Shown here piece by piece: positions 16,829 through 26,166 of a DNA stretch of 52,796 nucleotides (position 1 is its first letter; each line of letters starts with the position of its first letter). The notes beneath the pieces were generated by a model. That model was given only the letters and a program-made list of their open reading frames with translations. It was not told the origin of the DNA and ran no database searches. The stretch comes from Bacteroidota bacterium. Lineage in GTDB: Bacteria; Bacteroidota; Bacteroidia; Palsa-948. The stretch covers positions 1 to 52,796 of the forward strand of contig JACRAM010000091.1 in the NCBI GenBank assembly GCA_016213405.1. Reading direction: 5' to 3'. A program made the position numbers and the translations under genes.

Positions 16829-17533
16829 ATGCACCAGCATCAACACGAGGAAAAACACTTAAAGAGTTCCGCTTTTATTACAGATGTAGTAATCGGAATG
16901 GCTGACGGACTTACCGTTCCTTTCGCTTTAGCGGCAGGACTCAGTGGTGCATTGCAAAGCAATACTATTGTGATCACAGCAGGCATTGCAGAAATTGTTG
17001 CCGGAAGCATTGCCATGGGATTAGGCGGCTATCTTGCAGGAAGAACTGAAATAGACCATTACGAATCTGAACTCAAGCGCGAATACGATGAAGTTGAACA
17101 TCTGCCTGAAAAAGAAAAAGAGGAAGTAAGAGAAGTCTTTCGCAATTACGGATTGAGCGAACAATCGCAAAACATGATTGCCGATGAACTTGCAAAAGAC
17201 AAAGACCAATGGGTAAATTTCATGATGAAGTTTGAATTGGGACTTGAAGAGCCACACGCAAACCGTGCGCTGAACAGCGCAGCCACTATCGGCATTTCAT
17301 ATATCGTTGGAGGTTTGATTCCATTGACTGCTTATTTCTTCACTGCTACTCCGCACGAAGGATTAATTGTTTCTTCCGCACTCACCATGGTATGCCTTTT
17401 TATATTCGGATATTTCAAAAGCAAAGTGACAGGACAGCCGGCTTTAATGGGTGCAATAAAAGTTACGCTGATTGGTTTGGCAGCAGCCGGAGCCGCATTC
17501 TTTGTTGCTAAAGCTTTCGCAGGATTAGTTTAG
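16829..17533 (+). CDS. VIT1/CCC1 family iron/manganese transporter
   Basis: An inner-membrane metal transporter of 234 residues; family members move Fe2+ or Mn2+ out of the cytoplasm. I start at the ATG at 16829, which gives the His-rich N-terminus MHQHQHEEKH; a TTG 12 codons upstream is less likely. Helix 1 has the hallmark VIGMADGLTVPFALAAGLSGA, helix 2 AGIAEIVAGSIAMGLGGYLAGRTE. A cytoplasmic acidic helical segment (about 75-130, EYDEVEHLPEKEKEEVREVF, FELGLEEP) corresponds to the metal-binding domain. Three C-terminal helices complete the fold. Its stop codon overlaps the stop of the convergent parC gene. Confidence 0.9.
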   Translation: MHQHQHEEKHLKSSAFITDVVIGMADGLTVPFALAAGLSGALQSNTIVITAGIAEIVAGSIAMGLGGYLAGRTEIDHYESELKREYDEVEHLPEKEKEEVREVFRNYGLSEQSQNMIADELAKDKDQWVNFMMKFELGLEEPHANRALNSAATIGISYIVGGLIPLTAYFFTATPHEGLIVSSALTMVCLFIFGYFKSKVTGQPALMGAIKVTLIGLAAAGAAFFVAKAFAGLV

Positions 17534-20400
17534 AATAATTTCATTTGATTTTTTCCTGCTTTGCCTTTCTTTTTTTGCTTTTGACTTTTGACTTTTTTCT
17601 CTTTTGACTTTTTATCCTTTGGATTAAATTCTTTCACACTCTCTTTTCTCTTCGGAACAATTTCAAATTCCACTATGCGAGGTCCGCTGTCTTTTGTAGC
17701 CCCACCCGACCTCCCCGAAGGGGAGGAGATTTGCTTCGTATTGCTTTTTTCTTTTACCTCCTTCTTCTTACTCTCTGATTTCACAACTACTTTTTCTTCA
17801 GCAATTGGCTCTCCCCCATCTGGAGAGTTGGAGGGGGCTATAACAATATCCTTCACTTTATAATCCGAAAGTTTATTTCCCTTCGCTTTAACTCCTTTCA
17901 CATCGATAAACTCAGCAAGATTTAATTTTTTATTTCTTGGCTGCACTCCGTCTGTTGTTCTGAAAGTGATTTCTGCTATAGGGTTTGCAGCAGTTGATGC
18001 AGCTTCTACGGATGAGCCATCAGATTCTGAAATAAAAAGTGTTTTTCGGCTTGCGGCTTCAATCATGAAACGCTTAACATATTCTTGCTTGTCATCCGCA
18101 TCGTAATGCACAACTGAAATTGGTTTTCCTGGTTTGAATTTTTCTATGAGTACAATTCCTTCGTCAAAATGCTCGCTCAGATCGAAGGTGTGCAATTCAA
18201 AAAATCCTTTTTTAGTAATGGTGAGAATTTGATCATCCCCGGAAAATTCTCCAAGATATTTGCCGTGTTCATCCCTGTTAATACGGTGAACAGTTTCATC
18301 AAACCAGATTTTGATGGCAGCAAGCGTTGCTTTTCCTTTTTCTTCCTGAACCACTTTCTTCACTGGATTTCGGGTAAGAATATTTCCAACAGAATCTCTT
18401 CCTTTAATATCCAGTTCACCGAAATTAAATTCAAATTCCAATTTCTTCAAATGTTTTTTCTCCTTATGAATAACCGTCACAACTTCCGCTTCTCCATTTG
18501 GATTCACGCTTAAGTAATGAACTCTTGAACCTTCGTTTCCGCGCGTGAGAACATATTCCTTATCGCGTATCACACCTTTTATGCTAAACCGTTTCACATA
18601 CACATTTCCTTTCAATCCATCGCGATAAATCATATGATACACCGTGCGGTCATCCTCTTTGTTGAATACGCCAATGTATTGCACATCTTTTCCAACGAAC
18701 GCTTTGTCGGTTACTTTGATCATTCTCATCGTTCCGTCTCCTGCGAAAACTATAATGTCATCCAAGTCAGAACAATTGCAGACAAATTCATCGCTGCGCA
18801 TGCTTGAGCCGGCAAAACCCTCATCGCGGTTCACATAGAGTTTTACATTGTTGGCGGCAACGCGTGTCGCGACAATTGTTTCAAATGCTTTAATTTCCGT
18901 TTTTCGTTCTCTTCCTTTTCCGTATTTCTCTTTGAGATTTTTGAAATAGTCAATAGCATAATCGGTAAGATGAGCCAGATGATGTTTCACCTCACCAATT
19001 TTCTTTTCCAATTCTTTTATTTCTTCATCTGCTTTCTTTTTATCGAATTTGGAAATGCGTTTGATTTTTATTTCTGTAAGGCGAAGAATATCATCGCGAG
19101 TAACATCACGGACAAACAACTTTTTGTAAGGTTTTAAGCCTTTATCAATTGCTTCAATAACTTCTTCCCATGTTTCGCAGGTTTCAATGTCGCGGTAGAT
19201 TTTCTTTTCAATGAATATTTTTTCGAGCGAAGAAAAATGCAATTGCTCTAAGAGTTCTGCTTTTTGAAATTCAAGTTCCTGTTTTAGAATACTTAATGTT
19301 CTGTCAGTAGAAATTTTCAGAATCTCACTTACGCCAATGAACTTCGGCTTCTCATCCTCAATAATGCAGGAATTCGGAGAAATTGAAACTTCGCAATCCG
19401 TGAAAGCGTACAGCGCGTCCATCGTTACATCAGGCGAAACACCTGCAGAAAGGTGGATTTGTATTTCAACAGTTTCAGAAGTGTTATCCTCAACTTTTTT
19501 AATTTTTATTTTTCCTTTGTCGTTTGCCGAGATGATTGATTCAATCAAGGAAGTTGTAGTTGTGCCGAAAGGAATTTCATTCACCACCAGCGTTTTCTTA
19601 TCCAACTGAGACATCTTCGCACGTAAACGAATCTTTCCTCCGCGTTTTCCATCATTGTAATCAGCAAAGTCTGCCATTCCTCCTGTGGGAAAGTCAGGAT
19701 AGATTTTTTTATTTCTTCCCTGAAGAATAGAAATGCTTGCGTCTATGAGTTCGATAAAGTTGTGCGGAAGAATTTTACACGCAAGTCCGACAGCAATTCC
19801 TTCCACGCCCATCGCAAGCAAAAGCGGAAACTTTGCAGGAAGAAAAACAGGTTCTTTGTTTCTTCCGTCATAACTCAACTGCCACTGCGTAACTTTAGGA
19901 GCATACAAAACATCCAGCGCAAATTTTGAAAGACGCGCTTCAATGTATCGTGGCGCTGCCGCGCTATCGCCTGTGAGAATATTTCCCCAGTTTCCCTGCG
20001 TGTCAATCAATAAATCTTTTTGTCCCAACTGAACCAGCGCGTCACCAATGCTCGCGTCACCGTGCGGGTGATACTTCATCGTCTGCCCGATCAGGTTCGC
20101 TACCTTATTATAGCGTCCATCTTCTAATTCCCACAACACGTGTAACAATCTGCGCTGAACGGGCTTCAGTCCATCTTCCACATACGGCACAGCGCGTTCG
20201 AGAATCACATACGAAGCATATTCCAAAAACCAGTTCTGGTACATGCCGTCTACATGCGTCACATTGCCGAGTGATTCCGAAGCCCCACCTAAATCCTCCC
20301 CCAAGGGGAGGACTTCTTTTTTTGCTCCCTTCCCTTGGGGAAGGGCTGGGGATGGGCTCTTCTTTTTCTTTTTTTCGAATTTATCTTTTTTCTTTGCCAT
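17530..20400 (-). CDS. parC: DNA topoisomerase IV subunit A
   Basis: The DNA-cleaving subunit of a type IIA topoisomerase (decatenation of daughter chromosomes). It has 956 residues from the ATG at 20400; a TTG two codons upstream is unlikely. The catalytic core starts near residue 50 (YASYVILERAVPYVEDGLKPVQRR) and includes YHPHGDASIGDAL and the active-site Tyr in APRYIEARLS (about residue 152). A coiled-coil segment (about 435-490) and a C-terminal beta-pinwheel region follow, then a Lys-rich tail ending KNQMKLF. Bacteroidota ParC has a similar length. The partner parE is not in the window. The N-terminal extension and two tail segments are encoded by palindromic repeats (20281-20358, 17807-17839, 17698-17730). 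GyrA is the alternative call; context does not separate them fully. Confidence 0.9.
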   Translation of the reverse strand: MAKKKDKFEKKKKKSPSPALPQGKGAKKEVLPLGEDLGGASESLGNVTHVDGMYQNWFLEYASYVILERAVPYVEDGLKPVQRRLLHVLWELEDGRYNKVANLIGQTMKYHPHGDASIGDALVQLGQKDLLIDTQGNWGNILTGDSAAAPRYIEARLSKFALDVLYAPKVTQWQLSYDGRNKEPVFLPAKFPLLLAMGVEGIAVGLACKILPHNFIELIDASISILQGRNKKIYPDFPTGGMADFADYNDGKRGGKIRLRAKMSQLDKKTLVVNEIPFGTTTTSLIESIISANDKGKIKIKKVEDNTSETVEIQIHLSAGVSPDVTMDALYAFTDCEVSISPNSCIIEDEKPKFIGVSEILKISTDRTLSILKQELEFQKAELLEQLHFSSLEKIFIEKKIYRDIETCETWEEVIEAIDKGLKPYKKLFVRDVTRDDILRLTEIKIKRISKFDKKKADEEIKELEKKIGEVKHHLAHLTDYAIDYFKNLKEKYGKGRERKTEIKAFETIVATRVAANNVKLYVNRDEGFAGSSMRSDEFVCNCSDLDDIIVFAGDGTMRMIKVTDKAFVGKDVQYIGVFNKEDDRTVYHMIYRDGLKGNVYVKRFSIKGVIRDKEYVLTRGNEGSRVHYLSVNPNGEAEVVTVIHKEKKHLKKLEFEFNFGELDIKGRDSVGNILTRNPVKKVVQEEKGKATLAAIKIWFDETVHRINRDEHGKYLGEFSGDDQILTITKKGFFELHTFDLSEHFDEGIVLIEKFKPGKPISVVHYDADDKQEYVKRFMIEAASRKTLFISESDGSSVEAASTAANPIAEITFRTTDGVQPRNKKLNLAEFIDVKGVKAKGNKLSDYKVKDIVIAPSNSPDGGEPIAEEKVVVKSESKKKEVKEKSNTKQISSPSGRSGGATKDSGPRIVEFEIVPKRKESVKEFNPKDKKSKEKKVKSQKQKKKGKAGKNQMKLF
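17698..17730. repeat. Palindromic repeat inside parC tail (copy 2, single hairpin)
   Basis: AGCCCCACCCGACCTCCCCG starts the element. CCTCCCC (17710-17716) pairs with GGGGAGG (17720-17726) around GAA. It is homologous, in the same orientation, to the first half of the 20281-20358 element and encodes SSPSGRSGGA in a low-complexity linker. Confidence 0.7.
17807..17839. repeat. Palindromic repeat inside parC tail (copy 3)
   Basis: CTCTCC (17809-17814) pairs with GGAGAG (17822-17827), and the unit ends in GGAGGGGGCT. It encodes APSNSPDGGEP in frame. The composition resembles the other two copies but the sequence differs. Confidence 0.55.
20281..20358. repeat. Two-hairpin palindromic element inside parC 5' end (copy 1)
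   Basis: A 78-bp element bounded by AGCCCCACC (20281-20289) and its near-complement GGATGGGCT (20350-20358). It holds two perfect hairpins: TCCTCCCC/GGGGAGGA (20294-20301 with 20305-20312) and CCCTTCCC/GGGAAGGG (20327-20334 with 20338-20345). Its length is exactly 26 codons, and it encodes the N-terminal segment SPSPALPQGKG ... VLPLGEDLGGA ahead of the conserved core. Confidence 0.8.
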
Positions 20401-20693
20401 AAACAAAAAAACTTTTGTCCGATGAAATACGTACTCCGTACGTTTTATCGAAGCCGAAGTTAATCACTGTTTTGATTTTCTTCCTCTTCATAAGAATAAA
20501 TTCTTAAAAGTATGTTGTTAATATCATTTGGGCTGATGTTTCAATCCGTCATAGCTAACAAAATTGCCGAGGCACTCCCATCGCTGACTCAAGTCGGGTA
20601 TTAGCACAAATCTTTTTGAGATAAAAAGGATTTTCGCTGCTATTTCGCACAAATTTTTTTTATTTTATATTTCAAATCGCCACGACCTTCTGA
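20401..20693. other. Intergenic region with possible gene remnant, 293 bp
   Basis: No complete gene. On the minus strand about 20530-20640 is an open frame reading IPDLSQRWECLGNFVSYDGL without a plausible start, which may be a remnant or a dispersed repeat. CGTAC repeats near 20440-20455. No clear terminator follows the glycan operon (stop at 20694). Confidence 0.35.
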
Positions 20694-21458
20694 TCATGGA
20701 TAAGTAATGATTCCCCCTTTAATTTTTTTTAGAACTATTTCATAATCTTCAAAAGTATCGAACTCCAGCCATCCACCATCAGAAACAATAGGAGTAACAA
20801 TATTTCCCATAAGAATTAATTCATTTAACATATCGGTCATATAACCCTGCTTAAATTCTTTTCCTGATTGTATCCAGTACTCGTTTTTCATTTTTTTATT
20901 ATCATATATATCAAGGGCTCTTTGAATACCATTTACTGAAAATTTAATCATTCCGATATATCTGAAATCTATTCCTAAAGAGTTATTGACTGATTTTCCA
21001 AGTTCCACAATTTTATTGTCCTTAACCGTTAAGGACTCTAAATCATTTTCTGTTGTGCCATATCGCATTTGCCAATAGTCCCTCCACGACTTATCTACAG
21101 CAACTCCAATATCTGCTTTACTCTCAGTAATCAATTTCGCCAATTTATCAGTAAAAATAATATCTGAGTATGTAATAAGTATGTCAGAATTTAATTCATC
21201 ACGTGCACACAGTAGAGATTCAACCATGTTGGTTGTTGCATAGTTGGGATTGTGATAGTAATGTATATTGGAAAAATTTATTTTTTCTTTTTTATAACCG
21301 GTAACTATAATAATTTGATCTATTCCAGCTTTTCTTAATTGCAATATCTGCCATTCAATAAGCGGTTTGCCATTAAAATTCAACATTCCCTTGGGCATGT
21401 TCTCTGTGTATTTACCCAAGCGAGTACCCATTCCCGCTGCAAGTATGATTGCTTTCAT
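20694..21458 (-). CDS. LicC-like sugar/choline-phosphate nucleotidyltransferase
   Basis: A 254-residue GT-A fold nucleotidyltransferase. The N-terminal MKAIILAAGMGTRLGKYTENMPKGML is the nucleotide-binding signature; NPNYATTNMVESLLCA and ILITYSDIIF (catalytic Asp) follow, and the C-terminus has DGGWLEFDTFEDYEIVL. These features match the phosphocholine cytidylyltransferase (LicC)-like group, whose members activate choline phosphate, phosphonates or sugars as CDP derivatives. It is the last gene of the glycan operon, 18 bp after the fusion protein at 21477. I infer that both act on one small head-group; the actual substrate is unknown. Confidence 0.85.
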   Translation of the reverse strand: MKAIILAAGMGTRLGKYTENMPKGMLNFNGKPLIEWQILQLRKAGIDQIIIVTGYKKEKINFSNIHYYHNPNYATTNMVESLLCARDELNSDILITYSDIIFTDKLAKLITESKADIGVAVDKSWRDYWQMRYGTTENDLESLTVKDNKIVELGKSVNNSLGIDFRYIGMIKFSVNGIQRALDIYDNKKMKNEYWIQSGKEFKQGYMTDMLNELILMGNIVTPIVSDGGWLEFDTFEDYEIVLKKIKGGIITYP

Positions 21459-21476
21459 AACTAAGGCTTCTAAAGA

Positions 21477-24365
21477 TTATATTGTTTTAATCACCTTATT
21501 ATTACAATCCAAGATAACGTGAGAGGCTTTACATACTTTCGAAAAAATTAAATCACCGCAGCCGATTGCTGCCGGTATCCGAAATTCCGCACAGCGTATT
21601 GCCATGTGGGATGCCGCTCCACCATATTTGGTAATTAATGCTTTTATGTTTTTTGTAAAAATCCAATCGTAACCCGGATCAGCTTTTTCAACTACTACAA
21701 TTTTATTCTCTATCACAATGTCTTTTCCAGTATTCTCCAAAAAAATAACTTCACCCTCTATGATTTCATCAGTAATAAAATTTGGTTTTGTTATGTATGA
21801 TGGAACTGTAACAAAATCTTTTTCTGAAAAAAGGATCGGAGGGAGAGATACCTGATTATTTATTCTTTTTTCTTCTGTTCTGCCGGCAATTAAATTCTTC
21901 CATGTGTTTTTCACCTCATTCTTTGAGCAGAAATCTTTGCATCCCACTACACTGTAATAGTCAAGTTGAGCTAATTGTTCCCTTGAGAAACCCAACTCAT
22001 CTCCTACTTCAGCAAGCAATTCAATTGCCATGCTTATATTTTTGGTGTATATAAATTTATAAAACTCTCTTAATTCAATTGGCCGAGTAATGAAATCGAG
22101 CGTGTGCGATACGTCTATTTTGATTGAATGTTTTTTACATTGATCAACAATTGCTTTATGAATCAATGATTGTATTTTGATTGTTTCACTTTCTGTGATA
22201 TTAGTGTTTTCAATTTCAAGAATGCCTTTATCTAAATTTAAAATAAATGCGTTTTTGCTATAAGGAAAATTATTAATGTCAAAGGTTCCTGGCCTGAGAT
22301 GTCCATATTTTTCCATATAGGTCTCTAAAGAAAATTTTTTATTCTTTAGTCTGTTAAAATCACGATCCATTTCTGAGGCAACCGTGTTGATTGAATTCAT
22401 AAAATCATCTAACTCGCTACTGGAAACAGTCCCAGTATTTACTAAACTTTTAAGAAGCGAATTGGAAATAAAAGCCAAACGCGCCACTCTTGAGAACTGG
22501 AGTGTTCCATATTTTCTGCAATCTTCAATGAGTAAAAAAAGGATCTCCAGTTTTTCATTCCATTCGCAATTATTGCTTAAACGTTTTTTAAAAGCGGTAT
22601 ATTTTATCTCTAACTCAGCAATATCTTTATTATCTTTTTCAACAACACTTCCCCATGTTTGCAAAATATTATTTGTAAAATCTATCAGAGATTGTTTTAA
22701 GCAGGCAATTTCATCAGATGTAAAATTATTTTTCATCAACTCTTCAGACTGCTTATCAAAATCAAAACTATAACAGCTATGCACAATATTGAATTCTATT
22801 TTATCGTGCAATTCCGGTTTGCCTTTTAGTTTTTTATTATAAAAGTTCAATAATTTTTTCTTGAGTGCTGATGGAATATCATCAGGTAAAAGGGTTAAAA
22901 AAGCATGGTGTACATTTATATACGGTTTATTTCCAACCAAAACCATGAGACCGTCATTTACTTTTGAATATCCAAGCGGCAACAATGCCTGATTCCAGTT
23001 GGATTTCATTAACAAATGATTGAACAAAGAGTAATCAAGGTAGTTTGGCCTGTCGCCAATTAATTCAGCAGGATTCCAGAATGCCATATCGCTGAGAAAA
23101 ATTTCTTCGGATAGAATTTCAGTATTATTATTATTTTCCAAGTTTCTATATTCTTCCTGAAGCAAGCGTATTTTTTGTTTTATTGAATCATCATCAAAGG
23201 AATAAAACTTTGAATTTGCAGCAAGAGGTCTAACCTGAAAAATAACCACATTGCCATTTGATTTAATCGCAAATTCTATATCTAAAGTTAAACCTTTAAA
23301 AAACTGTTCTATTTCCCTAATAGCAGAAACAAGACCGTACCATTTAGGGATGATTTCATCAAGAGGAAGATCATTTAATATTTCTATTTTCGAACTTTCT
23401 ATTCCTGAGGTAACCGTATCTGTCTTCGAAGTTGTTTCATCATAGTTGATAAGATAGTACGGAGTATTTGTCCATAAATTTCTGGTGAAAACAACTCCGC
23501 TTATTGCAACATCTTCGGTTTGCTTCTGAACAAGCACCTGGTTTTCTGAAAAAATATTTTTTGCTGATTGATAGCTATTGACAACTTTATTTACTGCCAA
23601 AGTAACCTCTCCATAATCATTGGCATCTACATTTAAAAAACTATCATAATGTCCTGCGTTTGACTGGTCAATAGAATCTTCGTTCATGCTTGAACTGCGG
23701 ATGACAATTTTCTGATTGAGAAACAAACCAGATATTTCCTTCACTATTTGTTCCTTATCTTTTCCCCATTGACCAACAGTAAAAACAAATTCTTTCTCAA
23801 TAATTGCATTTTTCAAAACTCTTTTTAAACTTTGAATAGTATTGGCTTTTGTAGAAAAATGTTTTTTGAAAAAATCTATATCGGCAATTTTAATGTCACT
23901 TACAGAAATATTTTTTATGTTGTTCTTTCCCGCTGCTTCTTTTAAAAAAATATTTCTTATGTGTTCGCGAGAGAGATTAGAATAGAAATTATGAAAAACA
24001 ACTTCGCCATTTATTTCTTTAATATAATCCAAGCCGAGGATACTGTTTCCTCCTAAAATATGATTTTGTATCAGTAATATTTTGGCAGATGGAAACCTGC
24101 TATGAAGTTTTTTCAGATTCTCTGTCGGATCAAGCGAATCCTGACAAATAGTTTCATCTACATATTTAATCTTATCTATTACTTCTTTTCTTTCTTCATA
24201 ATTACATATTAAAGGAGTAATCCACTTTTTCACTACATCATCACTAATTACACCGCAAATATGATAATCTCCGCTTTTTTTTGCAGTCTCAAGCATCTTC
24301 AGATGCCCGTAGTGAAAAAGATCTCCTATTATAATACTATAGACAATATTTTTAGGACTCGCCAT
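21477..24365 (-). CDS. Cytidylyltransferase fused to PEP-synthase/rifampin-phosphotransferase-like dikinase
   Basis: A 962-residue protein with two unrelated activities. Residues 1-145 are a TagD/ECT-like cytidylyltransferase: IIIGDLFHYGHLKML with the HxGH motif at 18-21, and YSNLSREHIRNIF near 128-140 in place of the usual RTxGISTT region. Residues about 190-385 are the PPDK/PEP-synthase nucleotide-binding domain: VIRSSSMNED, AGHYDSFLNV, and LDIEFAI...VVIFQVRPL. A long middle helical region (about 390-830) has no recognised match. The C-terminal swivelling phosphohistidine domain has GGAASHMAIRCAEFRIPAAIG with His920. The order ATP domain, middle domain, His domain resembles rifampin phosphotransferase and PEP synthase. 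I infer that it phosphorylates a small hydroxyl compound and then activates it with CTP for the glycan. The fusion is unusual. Confidence 0.82.
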   Translation of the reverse strand: MASPKNIVYSIIIGDLFHYGHLKMLETAKKSGDYHICGVISDDVVKKWITPLICNYEERKEVIDKIKYVDETICQDSLDPTENLKKLHSRFPSAKILLIQNHILGGNSILGLDYIKEINGEVVFHNFYSNLSREHIRNIFLKEAAGKNNIKNISVSDIKIADIDFFKKHFSTKANTIQSLKRVLKNAIIEKEFVFTVGQWGKDKEQIVKEISGLFLNQKIVIRSSSMNEDSIDQSNAGHYDSFLNVDANDYGEVTLAVNKVVNSYQSAKNIFSENQVLVQKQTEDVAISGVVFTRNLWTNTPYYLINYDETTSKTDTVTSGIESSKIEILNDLPLDEIIPKWYGLVSAIREIEQFFKGLTLDIEFAIKSNGNVVIFQVRPLAANSKFYSFDDDSIKQKIRLLQEEYRNLENNNNTEILSEEIFLSDMAFWNPAELIGDRPNYLDYSLFNHLLMKSNWNQALLPLGYSKVNDGLMVLVGNKPYINVHHAFLTLLPDDIPSALKKKLLNFYNKKLKGKPELHDKIEFNIVHSCYSFDFDKQSEELMKNNFTSDEIACLKQSLIDFTNNILQTWGSVVEKDNKDIAELEIKYTAFKKRLSNNCEWNEKLEILFLLIEDCRKYGTLQFSRVARLAFISNSLLKSLVNTGTVSSSELDDFMNSINTVASEMDRDFNRLKNKKFSLETYMEKYGHLRPGTFDINNFPYSKNAFILNLDKGILEIENTNITESETIKIQSLIHKAIVDQCKKHSIKIDVSHTLDFITRPIELREFYKFIYTKNISMAIELLAEVGDELGFSREQLAQLDYYSVVGCKDFCSKNEVKNTWKNLIAGRTEEKRINNQVSLPPILFSEKDFVTVPSYITKPNFITDEIIEGEVIFLENTGKDIVIENKIVVVEKADPGYDWIFTKNIKALITKYGGAASHMAIRCAEFRIPAAIGCGDLIFSKVCKASHVILDCNNKVIKTI

Positions 24366-24377
24366 TTTCAGTCAAAA

Positions 24378-26141
24378 TTACTCCTCTAAATATGAAAGTA
24401 AATATTTAGTAGTCTTATCTGAAGAATCAGATATCATTTCTGAAATTAAATTCAAAAGATGGTCTTGTATTTCTTGTTTATTCCACCATTCGTATACGTT
24501 GTCATATATTAAATTAAGGTGAGACATGGCAGATTGAGCAGAATCATGGAATACCTTACAATCATAAAGCCGATCAATAATTACCTGATACTTTTTTGAA
24601 ATAGGATGCAAGGACTTCTCATGTATTACTAAACAAGGCACACCAGATAATAATATCTCAGCAAAGCCGGTAGAAAGATGATCAATAATAACAATCCTTG
24701 ATTCAGTAATACTTTTTGAAAACATACCTTCGTCCAGTTCGATTTTTTTTTCTTTTACCTGCCAGGCTTTTTCAGTATCCCAAAAATACGGAGAACGTCT
24801 TACTCTGAGTTGAAAAATATTTTTCAAACGTGCGGGAAGCAAATTAATAAAATCTTCGACAATTTTTAATTCGGTAACATATGTGCTATTAGCCAAATGA
24901 TGCCCAGTATAATTGAATAAATATGGTAATCTGATGTGACTTATAAATAAAATATTTTTCTTTTGTGATTGCTGTTCGTATTTAATTATTTTAACGCTTA
25001 AAAGACTTCCCTGAATAAATTTACTTTCATCTACTTTCCATCCGGTTGTTATATATTTATCTGCAGCAAGAAATTCCATCCACATCATATTCTTCTCAAA
25101 CAACATCTGAGATGCCGCATGTTCATTTAAAATAATTTTCTTCCCTTCTTTTTGAGCTATAGCTGAATGAATAGAGGTATTGAGATTACTCATCCAATCT
25201 TCAGAAACAATGTATTTATAACTGCTTTTTATAATATCAGCATGAAATATTTTATAAATAGGAATAAATTGTTCTAATAGTTTTTTTGGGAAACAATAAA
25301 AAAGGGTTTCAAAAAAATATTTTTCGTAATTATTTTCTGATTTGATAGCAGTAAGTTTTTTTCGTTTTTTAAAGTCAATTTTGATTTCATCAGTATTCAC
25401 GGATGCAGGAGTAATACTTTTTATCCTGCCATTTGATTTTTCATATAATTCTTTTTTTACATCAGAAGTATAAAATAATCCACAAAGCGCTATTTGAGAA
25501 TTGTCGAAACCGGATTGCGATTGTACCGGAGTATAATATATATTTTTTATTGTTTTTTTTAACCGGTCAAATAAAGATATTACCGGTTTTGATTCACCTA
25601 ATTGGAATTTGAATTTGGATTTAATTACAGGATGATCGGTTTTTGAAAACAAATAATAATAGTGGCTTACTAACTGCTGAACTCCGAAATCATAGGCAAA
25701 ATAATGAAGATAGTCTACATGATTATCCGGGATATAAAAACATTTCTTATGCAAAAGATTGATACTTGATGAATCAATATCTATTTGAGAAAGCGCTATA
25801 AATTTATCATAGGTTATACAAATATGCCTGAAAAGCCAATAACCAAAAATAGTAATCCAAAAAGATTCAGGAAAATCTTTTGAATGAATTTCATTTAGCT
25901 TTTTTGTTAAAAGAGGGATAAACTTGTAATATAATTTTTTACAATAGTCGTGTGCTTCATTGATTTTCTCGCCAGTAGAAAACTGATCATGAAGGGTAGG
26001 AACTGGATGATTTATAATATCCTGTAAGGGAAGATTATGTTTCGCTCCTTCCCATAAATAAATTGATTCTGGATATTCTTTTCCCCAGAATTCATCTAAA
26101 GAGGTTGCCCTGATATTTTTATTTGAAATAATCTTTTCCAA
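24378..26141 (-). CDS. LIC12162-family transferase, surface carbohydrate biosynthesis
   Basis: A 587-residue cytoplasmic protein resembling the LIC12162 family found in surface-polysaccharide loci: the N-terminal half has LNEIHSKDFPESFWITIFGYWLFRHICITYDKF, and the C-terminal half has a glycosyltransferase-B-like end (RIVIIDHLSTGFAEILLSGVPCLVIHEK). Its presumed job is transfer of a sugar or amino-sugar acid during glycan assembly; the donor is unproven. No ATG exists near the N-terminus, and an in-frame stop lies just upstream, so translation probably begins at the TTG at 26139-26141. It has 25-bp spacing from the PtmE-like gene and 12-bp spacing to the fusion gene, so it is co-transcribed. 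Confidence 0.78.
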   Translation of the reverse strand: MEKIISNKNIRATSLDEFWGKEYPESIYLWEGAKHNLPLQDIINHPVPTLHDQFSTGEKINEAHDYCKKLYYKFIPLLTKKLNEIHSKDFPESFWITIFGYWLFRHICITYDKFIALSQIDIDSSSINLLHKKCFYIPDNHVDYLHYFAYDFGVQQLVSHYYYLFSKTDHPVIKSKFKFQLGESKPVISLFDRLKKTIKNIYYTPVQSQSGFDNSQIALCGLFYTSDVKKELYEKSNGRIKSITPASVNTDEIKIDFKKRKKLTAIKSENNYEKYFFETLFYCFPKKLLEQFIPIYKIFHADIIKSSYKYIVSEDWMSNLNTSIHSAIAQKEGKKIILNEHAASQMLFEKNMMWMEFLAADKYITTGWKVDESKFIQGSLLSVKIIKYEQQSQKKNILFISHIRLPYLFNYTGHHLANSTYVTELKIVEDFINLLPARLKNIFQLRVRRSPYFWDTEKAWQVKEKKIELDEGMFSKSITESRIVIIDHLSTGFAEILLSGVPCLVIHEKSLHPISKKYQVIIDRLYDCKVFHDSAQSAMSHLNLIYDNVYEWWNKQEIQDHLLNLISEMISDSSDKTTKYLLSYLEE

Positions 26142-26166
26142 AGCTGGTAGCTGGCTTTCTTCTCAA

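Noticed and set aside
20694-24365. Phosphonate biosynthesis (Fom1-like cytidylyltransferase/PEP mutase)
   Set aside because: The PEP-related part of the fusion matches PEP synthase/PPDK domains with a swivelling His, not the PEP mutase fold, and no phosphonopyruvate decarboxylase is nearby.
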